Shown here piece by piece: positions 6,480 to 11,522 of a DNA stretch of 11,522 nt. This DNA is from Syntrophorhabdaceae bacterium (GTDB taxonomy: Bacteria > Desulfobacterota > Syntrophorhabdia > Syntrophorhabdales > Syntrophorhabdaceae). A model generated the notes under the pieces. The model did not search any database, was not told the origin of the DNA, and worked only from the letters and a program-made list of their open reading frames with translations. The translations under genes were made by a program, and so were the position numbers. The stretch lies in NCBI GenBank assembly GCA_026415015.1, contig JAOAHW010000146.1, positions 1 to 11,522 of the forward strand, read 5' to 3'. How positions within the stretch are numbered: the stretch's first letter is position 1; each line of letters opens with the position of its first letter.

Positions 6480-6602
6480 TTATATGAGTTGCCCCTCCTT
6501 TTCTTCTACAACAAAGGTATCTCCTACCTTGATATTCATCTTTTTACGTATGGCCTTTGGGATTGTAATCTGCCATTTAGGCAATACCTTTACTGCCTGC
6601 AT
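6480..6602 (-). CDS. Short AbrB/MazE-type antitoxin (40 aa)
   Basis: MQAVKVLPKW then QITIPKAIRKKMNIKVGD and FVVEEKEGQLI is a SpoVT/AbrB swapped-hairpin DNA-binding domain. ATG at 6602 follows GGAGG by five bases. The normally conserved glycine of the KGQITIP signature is Trp10 here. The protein stops right after the DNA-binding fold, lacking the toxin-binding tail that VapB-type partners carry, and 16 bases later comes the beheaded PIN gene. One deletion spanning the antitoxin tail and the toxin head would explain both. It may still bind DNA as a dimer, or be a relic. Confidence 0.7.
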   Translation of the reverse strand: MQAVKVLPKWQITIPKAIRKKMNIKVGDTFVVEEKEGQLI

Positions 6603-6618
6603 ATCTACCTCCAGGATA

Positions 6619-6647
6619 AATATCTGATGATTTCAAATGTAGCACAA
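6619..6647 (-). promoter_or_regulatory. Possible promoter of the AbrB/PIN remnant
   Basis: Minus strand TTGTGC (6642-6647), 17-base spacer, GATATT (6619-6624). Matches are partial (three and four of six), so this is a weak call. Confidence 0.3.
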
Positions 6648-6665
6648 AAAATTGTTATCTAACAA
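6646..6665 (-). terminator. Possible intrinsic terminator of the metalloprotease operon
   Basis: Three bases after the metalloprotease stop, the minus strand reads TTGTTA-GA-TAACAA followed by six T. The stem is perfect but AT-rich with a tiny loop, so it would be weak. Confidence 0.4.
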
Positions 6666-6667
6666 GG

Positions 6668-7978
6668 TTATAGTGGTTTAAAATGATTTTTTATTGCCGA
6701 ATATACCATCTCCACTACCTTGTCCTCAGGGATGTTCAGTATCTCTCCCATATCAAGAAGGGTTTTGACCACCTTATCGCTTATCTTTCTATCCATCAAG
6801 GCAAGAGGTATGAGTTTTGAAAATAGAGAGGTTTTATTTATTTTTTCGTCCTTGTTTATTTTAGATATACTATCCTCAAATATGGCTTTTATTTTATTGT
6901 TGTTGACGGCATAATGGAGCGTCTCTCTTGGGTCATTGAATTTGGTTGAGAGAAGATCCAGCAGGCACATCATTTTATTTTCATCCCATGGTTTATCTGA
7001 AGTCAAAACTAAATAACCTGCAGAGAGTAAAAATCCAAACTCTGGGTCTATTGTGTCTCCTGTTGGCTTAAACCTTGATGACATAAGGAGTTCTGTTGTC
7101 TCCTTTATGAGTTGATTATCTTCTGAATATGACCCTTTTTCTATAAGATGTCTTCTTGCATGAGAAAAAAAGAATACCTCAAGGGCCTTTGTTCTTATGG
7201 GATTTGCTGGGTGAAATGACAATCCCTGCTTATCATTGAGGTTATTCATCTCTACAATTATTTCTTCCATTATCTTTATATAGTTCTTAGATGTGGTGTT
7301 TGCCTTTTTCATATTAAGACCTGTTGATAATTTGAGGGCTGCATTTACTGCGGTATCAAAGTCATCAACCACAAGGAGACCTACCCTGTCTGCAGATAGC
7401 TGGGATAATAAGTTCCAGAAATCATACATGGCATAGACAAACCCTTGTGGTTCACCTTTGTTATGGTGAAAGAGAACACAAGCTGTAGAAGAAATGTGGT
7501 TATGTTTATATATGATATGACCTAATTCATGGCCTATGGTAAATTTTAGTTCCTCTTTGTTAAAAGAATTTATAAGACCCGATGTAAAGGTTATATAATG
7601 AGGTTCATCAGGATTATAATTGTAATGGGCATAGGCATTGCATATAGGGTCTATTTCTAAATAGAGTTCCACTGGCAGGGAACTAATTCCAAGATATTCC
7701 ATTACCTCCTGACATGTTTTTAGAATGTGGGAGCCAAAGGCATTGGTGATTTTAATATTGTTGCCCTTCATGAAACGGGATAAAGAATCATTGGAGAAAT
7801 TTTCTGTTTTATTGATAATGGGCAGTACTGTATCAACACTTAATGCATCTGTGAGGTAATCATAATACTCTTTTTCTTCCTTGACCCTTATAGCATCAAA
7901 GGTTTCTGCAGGGTCTATGTTTTTATTCTTTGAGGTAAAAAAATATCCCTTTATGGTATTTTTAACCCCTTCTAACAT
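6668..7978 (-). CDS. M48-like zinc metalloprotease with TerB-like C-terminus; altered third ligand (436 aa)
   Basis: The zinc motif HELGH is at residues 150-154 within TIGHELGHIIYKH. The second M48 signature, usually Glu-x-x-Ala-Asp, reads QLSADRVGLL at 193-202, so the expected third zinc ligand is Gln193 (codon CAG). HPANPIR at 256-262 matches the later His-Pro/Arg motif. Residues 310-436 are helical, with LALMDRKISDKVVKTLLDMG and LNIPEDKVVEMV resembling the TerB fold. There is no signal peptide or strong membrane segment, so it is probably cytoplasmic or recruited to the membrane by partners. AGGAGG lies four bases before the ATG, inside the stop region of the 48-aa gene, implying coupled translation. 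A Glu-to-Gln change could weaken zinc binding or make an inactive or latent enzyme; the alignment of that position is by eye. Confidence 0.8.
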   Translation of the reverse strand: MLEGVKNTIKGYFFTSKNKNIDPAETFDAIRVKEEKEYYDYLTDALSVDTVLPIINKTENFSNDSLSRFMKGNNIKITNAFGSHILKTCQEVMEYLGISSLPVELYLEIDPICNAYAHYNYNPDEPHYITFTSGLINSFNKEELKFTIGHELGHIIYKHNHISSTACVLFHHNKGEPQGFVYAMYDFWNLLSQLSADRVGLLVVDDFDTAVNAALKLSTGLNMKKANTTSKNYIKIMEEIIVEMNNLNDKQGLSFHPANPIRTKALEVFFFSHARRHLIEKGSYSEDNQLIKETTELLMSSRFKPTGDTIDPEFGFLLSAGYLVLTSDKPWDENKMMCLLDLLSTKFNDPRETLHYAVNNNKIKAIFEDSISKINKDEKINKTSLFSKLIPLALMDRKISDKVVKTLLDMGEILNIPEDKVVEMVYSAIKNHFKPL

Positions 7979-7979
7979 A

Positions 7980-8126
7980 TTACCTCCTACTCTTTTTTTC
8001 TTCTTTTGGAAGGCTGAAGTTTTCTTCTATGGTAAGGAGTGACCTCTTGAGCCTTTTTATGCATCTTTTTGGCCTCATCTTTGACAACATACCCTTTTTG
8101 TCTTTTTTCTTTGAAAAAAGTGACAT
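7980..8126 (-). CDS. Very basic small protein (48 aa)
   Basis: Begins MSLFSKKKDKKGMLSK and ends PKEEKKSRR; about one residue in three is Lys or Arg. GGGGG five bases before ATG supports translation. Its stop TAA is followed after one base by the ATG of the metalloprotease, and the end of the gene carries that gene's ribosome binding site, so the two are coupled. It might bind nucleic acid or acidic lipid, or be mainly a coupling leader. No family recognised. Confidence 0.6.
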   Translation of the reverse strand: MSLFSKKKDKKGMLSKMRPKRCIKRLKRSLLTIEENFSLPKEEKKSRR

Positions 8127-8149
8127 ATTTACCCCCTTTCTTGTTTAGA

Positions 8150-8278
8150 TTAGATACCTGTTAAGGTCTTTATTGGATAGTATTTTAGGATAAATTTTCC
8201 CCACATGAAAAAGCACAGGATACTCAGAATGATTAATAGGATGTATATCCATTTGTCTGACTTAAAAAAGTAAGACAT
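8150..8278 (-). CDS. Single-pass small membrane protein (42 aa)
   Basis: Starts MSYFFKSDKW, has one hydrophobic segment (about residues 10-27, IYILLIILSILCFFMW) and a short basic tail KYYPIKTLTGI. AGGAG six bases before the ATG at 8278 is a good ribosome binding site. It is the first gene of the 42-aa / 48-aa / metalloprotease operon, 23 bases before the next gene, with a perfect copy of the candidate operator 51 bases upstream. It could anchor or regulate the downstream protease. No family recognised. Confidence 0.65.
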   Translation of the reverse strand: MSYFFKSDKWIYILLIILSILCFFMWGKFILKYYPIKTLTGI

Positions 8279-8329
8279 CGTTTCTCCTCATGTTTAGTCT
8301 CATAGAGCATTAATATAAAATGATGCTGG

Positions 8330-8342
8330 GTCAGCGGCTGAC
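8330..8342. promoter_or_regulatory. Candidate operator, copy D (perfectly symmetric)
   Basis: GTCAGC-G-GCTGAC is a perfect 6-bp inverted repeat with one central base, the most symmetric copy of the shared motif. It lies in the 76-base gap between the 63-aa gene and the 42-aa gene, upstream of the metalloprotease operon. On the minus strand CTGACC could act as a poor -35, but I see no good -10 at the right distance. Confidence 0.45.
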
Positions 8343-8354
8343 AGAAATGACTTG

Positions 8355-8546
8355 TTACACAGAAGACTGCGTTTTATTAACCAATATCTTGATCACCCTA
8401 AACATCACATAACACCCTATACCCATAGCACCACACAAAAGTATAAGCCCAAGTATCTTTGCCAGGATGGTTAGCATCCATAAGATGGCAGGTATTATGA
8501 TGAATAAACCTAATATTATGAGAACTAATATTACTATTATAGGCAT
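8355..8546 (-). CDS. Small two-pass membrane protein (63 aa)
   Basis: Almost entirely hydrophobic: MPIIVILVLIILGLF, a Pro and Trp break, then ILAKILGLILLCGAMG and a basic end (FRVIKILVNKTQSSV). Two membrane helices are likely, with a glycine-containing second helix. The ATG directly follows the stop codon of the 137-aa gene and has AAAGGAG five bases upstream, so it is translated from the same message. It is the third gene after the TPR-CHAT protease. No family recognised; it could be a small pore-like or anchoring subunit, but nothing proves this. Confidence 0.75.
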   Translation of the reverse strand: MPIIVILVLIILGLFIIIPAILWMLTILAKILGLILLCGAMGIGCYVMFRVIKILVNKTQSSV

Positions 8547-8960
8547 CTATGCTCCTTTAGTGTGTATTATTATGTTTTTGAAGTATCTTGTCTTGCCTGA
8601 CCATCCCATCTCCCATTCATACATTATTGAGGCAGTACATTGGATGTTACCCTTTTTTGATGCATAGTTGAATTCCACCATGAGGTTGCCTCTGTTATTT
8701 GTAAAGGGATTTATGCTGAAAGGCTCTTTGTAGTCTACAATCTTTATAGATGTTATCTTCTCAGGTCTTATTTTCTCTGTTGAGTTAAAGATCCATAGTG
8801 TTTTACCTACTACAATCTCTTTGCCATCAAGCCAGTGTTTTACCTCATTAATATCTGGGGCTGCATAAGAATATATGGGGTACATGAGAATAATGATGGT
8901 AATGATTAAATACTTGATTCGGGTCTTATTTTTTATTGTCATCATATTCATATTAGTCAT
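8547..8960 (-). CDS. Secreted or membrane-anchored protein of unknown function (137 aa)
   Basis: A signal peptide or N-terminal anchor spans about residues 12-33 (basic NKTRIKY, then IITIIILMYPIYSYAAP). The rest is a soluble domain of about 100 residues, apparently beta-rich: KHWLDGKEIVVGKTLWIFN, then ITSIKIVDYKEPFSINPF, then NLMVEFNYASKKGNIQCTAS and a Trp-rich YEWEMGWSGKTRYF. It has a single Cys in the mature part and no lipobox. The start overlaps the 75-aa gene by eight bases. Four Met codons in the first seven residues and a weak ribosome binding site leave the exact start open. I recognise no family. Confidence 0.75.
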   Translation of the reverse strand: MTNMNMMTIKNKTRIKYLIITIIILMYPIYSYAAPDINEVKHWLDGKEIVVGKTLWIFNSTEKIRPEKITSIKIVDYKEPFSINPFTNNRGNLMVEFNYASKKGNIQCTASIMYEWEMGWSGKTRYFKNIIIHTKGA

Positions 8961-9180
8961 GGTTCTTCAGTAGAAGTGACAGTCTTATATCAGAGCTCAG
9001 GTCAATCTCATCCTTTTCTTCAGATTTAACAAAGTATCTGTATATCATGGAGTAGATCAATAAGAGGGCTATGGAGATGGGTATGACTATAAAGAAGAAT
9101 ATCTTTATATATGGCATAAGGAGCATAGTAAGCCCGTACAGGATAATTATTAAGGCTGCATATGTTAAAAGGTCTTCCAT
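8953..9180 (-). CDS. Small two-pass membrane protein (75 aa)
   Basis: Two hydrophobic helices (about residues 6-22 and 26-46, IIILYGLTMLLMPYIKIFFF and IPISIALLLIYSMIY) are followed by a charged cytoplasmic-type tail, KSEEKDEIDLSSDIRLSLLL. No standard ribosome binding site precedes the ATG at 9180; a G-rich hairpin at 9198-9222 lies just upstream. It overlaps the next gene by eight bases, so it is likely part of one transcript with the 137-aa and 63-aa genes and possibly the TPR-CHAT gene. Family unknown. Confidence 0.7.
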   Translation of the reverse strand: MEDLLTYAALIIILYGLTMLLMPYIKIFFFIVIPISIALLLIYSMIYRYFVKSEEKDEIDLSSDIRLSLLLKNHD

Positions 9181-9197
9181 ATAAATGGGAAAGAATT

Positions 9198-9222
9198 GAC
9201 CCCCAGATGTTCTCCAGGGGTC
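9198..9222 (-). other. Stem-loop in the leader of the 75-aa gene
   Basis: GACCCC and GGGGTC close a 13-base loop, with AGA/TCT able to extend pairing inside. On the minus strand it is followed by a moderately T-rich stretch and then the ATG 18 bases later. It may be a weak terminator after the TPR-CHAT gene or an attenuator controlling the small genes. Confidence 0.45.
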
Positions 9223-9254
9223 TTTAAATGGATAACTCTAATCATATTTTAATT

Positions 9255-9266
9255 GCCCTATAGGGC
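9255..9266. promoter_or_regulatory. Perfect 12-bp palindrome GCCCTATAGGGC
   Basis: Lies in the gap between the TPR-CHAT gene and the 75-aa gene. A minus-strand TATGAT box is at 9241-9246, eight bases downstream, so the palindrome would fall in the spacer of a possible promoter; the matching -35 is poor. It is unlike the motif shared by copies A-D. Confidence 0.4.
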
Positions 9267-9290
9267 GTGAATGAATCTGAATAGTTTAAT

Positions 9291-9334
9291 TTTTTAATCA
9301 TCTATACCTTATTAGTATAAGGGGTGATTAAAAA
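9291..9334. repeat. Nested inverted repeat spanning the TPR-CHAT stop codon
   Basis: Outer arms TTTTTAATCA (9291-9300) and TGATTAAAAA (9325-9334) are perfect 10-bp complements. Inner arms CCTTAT and ATAAGG close a four-base loop. The outer right arm includes the stop codon of the TPR-CHAT gene. No T run follows on either strand, so a classic terminator is not supported. Confidence 0.6.
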
Positions 9335-11522
9335 GTGACATCCCCTGCATATACAAATGCACCCCAGAAGAATGGATGGGTATGGTTTTGGGTTTCTTTT
9401 ACCTTGTTTTTTACTTGAAGTATTGCCTCTTTTAGGGCTATGGGGGATTTTTTGTTTTTTGTTATTATGTTATTGTAGAATGCTACCATGAGTTCCTTTG
9501 TCTCTTTATCTGGAACCTTCCATAGGCTTGTTACAATACCTCTTGCACCAACCTGGGTAAATGCCCTTCTCAGTCCATATATACCCTCACCTTTTGTTAT
9601 ACCACCAAGGCCTGTCTCACAGGCAGATAAAACCACCATATCTGTTCCTTTCAGTCTTAGGTTGAGTATCTTCTCTGCTGTTACTATACCAGTGCCATTA
9701 TAGTCCTCTGGATTGATGTATGACTTATTTGCACCTGCAAGGGCAATGCCTGAGCTTACAAGGGGGTTGGGTGTATCATCCTTGAAGAACCCATGGGTTG
9801 CAAGGTGGAGGAATCGGGGAGATTCAGCCTTGTTAAGGACATCTTCACGGGCATCTTTGCCTGTAAATAGTTGTGCATCACCTATGATGGAATGGATTGC
9901 CTTTACCTCTTCCTCTGTAGCTGGTAGGGGGTCAAAGCGTCCGAATATATCTACTGCACGGACTTGTGCTTTGGGTTGGGCTTCTTCTATGTCCATATCA
10001 AAGTCAGGGTTACCCATTATAAGGCTTATATGTGTCTGCCTGTCTTCTTTTAGACTGAAAAGAAAGAGCTCTCTTGGTGTGGCTATGTAGGTGAAGGTGT
10101 ATTTATTGTCTATGAGATATGAACCATCTTCATCTACAAGGACTTCAAAGGGGATGAGGTTGAGATAACCATCTGGGGATATGATGATGTTATCTTTTAC
10201 CTTGTCTTTTAAAGGAGAGAATATCTTGTTGTAGAGGTTATGGGCATGGTGTTTGAATGTATCTTCAGTGTTCTGGGCTATCTTATGTATTGGTATCTCT
10301 ATAACCACAGGTCCTCTCTCACCTGGGGTTATGGTCTTTCTGAGATTGTCTATCAGCTCATCTATTATATGTGCCTCACCTAAATCAAGGAGTTCTATAT
10401 GATCACGGGATAAGATGAATACATAGTAGTGGGGGTCTAACCATTTGTTATTTTCAGAGTCATATTGGGGGATAAGGGCAAAGTCTATAAGGCAGCTTCC
10501 ATGGGGGATAAGGTTGAGGATGGTATCTATGTTGGCATCCCAGATGGCCTCAAGGGTTTTAAAGGCCTTGCTTTTCTGGATGAGCTCTAATCTAATGGCC
10601 TCTCTTTCTTCTTCAAGGGAGTCTATAATCTTTTTGGTTTTTTCTACCTCTTTGTCATCCTTTCTATGATAGAGGCTGGTTAATCTTGAGGAGATGTCTT
10701 TTAGCCTTAAAAGTAGTTCCTTTACCTCATCTGTTTCATCAGAGAATATGACATCATAGAATCTCCTGTAGGCATCAAGGATGATACCCTTTCTTAAGAA
10801 CCACTGTTCAAATGTATGTTTGATTGTGTATTTGTCCTCTAAGAAATATCTATATGTGAGGTTTATAAGGAGATGGATGGTTTCGTTCTTCTCTGATATG
10901 ACATCAAGGGCAGTCTTTTCTGGTACCATACCGACGATGGTCTTTATATGGGAGTTCTGTATGGGGATGGACCTTAAAACATACTCCAGTGCCTTTTTTG
11001 GTTGTTGTAGGGAGATATGGAGGAGGGAGAGGTTGAAGAGGGTCAGGGCAACATCAGGATGTTCTGGGCCTAAGGATTTTTCATATATCTCAAGACTTCT
11101 CTCAAATAGGGGGAGGGCTTTTTGGTAGTCACCGAGGTTGAAATAGTGATTGGCGAGGTTATGTAGGCTGCCAGCAACATAAGGATGTTCTGGGCTTAAG
11201 GATTTTTCTGCTATCTCAAGGCTTCTCTCATATAGAGGGAGGGCTTTTTGGTAGTCACCGAGGTTAGAATAGAGGGTGGCGAGGTTATTTAGGCTGTCAG
11301 CCACATCAGGATGTTCTGGGCCTAACATTTTTTCTCTTATCTCAAGGCTTCTCTCAAATAGGGGGAGGGCTTTTTGGTAGTCACCGAGGTCAGAATAGAG
11401 GCTGGCGAGGTAATGTAGGCTTAAAGCCACATCAGGATGTTCTGGGCCTAAGGATTTTTCTGTTATGTCAAGGCTTCTCTCATATAGAGGGAGGGCTTTT
11501 TGGTAGTCACCGAGGTTAGAAT
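9328..11522 (-). CDS. TPR-CHAT caspase-like protease, N-terminus beyond the window
   Basis: About 730 residues are visible and the frame is open to the right edge, so the start is outside. The first about 170 residues are tetratricopeptide repeats of the 42-residue kinesin-light-chain type (LGDYQKALPL, ERSLEI, GPEHPDVA). A helical linker follows with a coiled-coil-like part (KEVEKTKKIIDSLEEEREAI). The last about 400 residues are a CHAT domain: LHLATHGFF holds the catalytic His (codon 9793-9795) and VVLSACETGLGG the Cys (codon 9619-9621). RRAFTQVGARGIVTSLWKV is the usual following segment. Both dyad residues are intact, so it is probably an active cysteine protease. CHAT proteases, notably in gasdermin and CRISPR type III-E systems, cleave partner proteins when activated; TPRs often sense or recruit. 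The downstream small membrane proteins are possible partners. Confidence 0.9.
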   Translation of the reverse strand, partial: SNLGDYQKALPLYERSLDITEKSLGPEHPDVALSLHYLASLYSDLGDYQKALPLFERSLEIREKMLGPEHPDVADSLNNLATLYSNLGDYQKALPLYERSLEIAEKSLSPEHPYVAGSLHNLANHYFNLGDYQKALPLFERSLEIYEKSLGPEHPDVALTLFNLSLLHISLQQPKKALEYVLRSIPIQNSHIKTIVGMVPEKTALDVISEKNETIHLLINLTYRYFLEDKYTIKHTFEQWFLRKGIILDAYRRFYDVIFSDETDEVKELLLRLKDISSRLTSLYHRKDDKEVEKTKKIIDSLEEEREAIRLELIQKSKAFKTLEAIWDANIDTILNLIPHGSCLIDFALIPQYDSENNKWLDPHYYVFILSRDHIELLDLGEAHIIDELIDNLRKTITPGERGPVVIEIPIHKIAQNTEDTFKHHAHNLYNKIFSPLKDKVKDNIIISPDGYLNLIPFEVLVDEDGSYLIDNKYTFTYIATPRELFLFSLKEDRQTHISLIMGNPDFDMDIEEAQPKAQVRAVDIFGRFDPLPATEEEVKAIHSIIGDAQLFTGKDAREDVLNKAESPRFLHLATHGFFKDDTPNPLVSSGIALAGANKSYINPEDYNGTGIVTAEKILNLRLKGTDMVVLSACETGLGGITKGEGIYGLRRAFTQVGARGIVTSLWKVPDKETKELMVAFYNNIITKNKKSPIALKEAILQVKNKVKETQNHTHPFFWGAFVYAGDVTF
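11017..11522 (-). repeat. Tandem 126-bp TPR-coding repeats
   Basis: At least four units with exact 126-base phase: the segment ggctttttggtagtcaccga recurs at 11116, 11242, 11368 and 11494. Units differ at scattered bases, and the array continues past the window edge. It encodes 42-residue TPR units. Confidence 0.9.

Noticed and set aside
9237..9296. Minus-strand frame of 19 codons in the gap after the TPR-CHAT gene
   Set aside because: It is too short, lies within symmetric elements, and has only a partial AAGG site.
9713..10090. Plus-strand frame of 125 codons inside the TPR-CHAT gene
   Set aside because: It is a shadow of the conserved CHAT coding frame, with no ribosome binding site and no recognisable product.
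11017..11522. Tandem repeats as a CRISPR array or intergenic satellite
   Set aside because: The 126-base units are in frame and encode canonical 42-residue TPR motifs.

Overview
The window is AT-rich bacterial DNA. Its coding style uses many AGG/AGA arginine and ATA isoleucine codons, strong GGAGG ribosome binding sites and secreted proteins with Gram-negative-type signal peptides. This suggests a Nitrospirota- or Desulfobacterota-like Gram-negative, but no phylogenetic marker is present and the assignment is weak. Most genes lie on the minus strand; only a WYL regulator and a GNAT acetyltransferase are on the plus strand.

Layout. (1) Positions 1-3317, minus: an operon of a 449-aa secreted protein with a FlgT C-terminal-like domain, a 559-aa secreted protein with a FlgT N-terminal-like domain and a long Ser/Gly-rich insert, and the start of a third small secreted protein cut by the window edge. 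No flagellar gene is visible. (2) 3318-3729: regulatory region around an overlooked 53-aa membrane protein. (3) 3730-6667: a WYL-domain regulator with a probable leaderless transcript; an orphan ribbon-helix-helix antitoxin whose reading frame runs into the WYL gene end; a GNAT acetyltransferase; a stand-alone DUF697-like protein; and a decayed AbrB-antitoxin/PIN-toxin pair. (4) 6668-8278: a small operon of a 42-aa membrane protein, a 48-aa very basic protein and an M48-like metalloprotease with a TerB-like tail, in which the usual third zinc-ligand glutamate appears to be glutamine. (5) 8355-11522: a TPR-CHAT caspase-like protease, open at the window edge, followed after a structured 147-base gap by three small membrane or secreted proteins of unknown function.

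How the parts may work together. An imperfect palindrome, GYCARC-S-GYTGRC, lies upstream of the FlgT-like operon, between the 53-aa gene and the WYL gene, (more degenerate) upstream of the GNAT gene, and (perfectly symmetric) upstream of the M48 operon. In the first two sites it overlaps a credible -35 box. The simplest reading is a local regulon, with the autoregulating WYL protein as the obvious candidate binder; this is inference. The CHAT protease next to several tiny membrane proteins and a second protease resembles protease-plus-membrane-effector cassettes in outline, but no substrate can be shown from sequence. Two toxin-antitoxin remnants point to past turnover in the middle section.
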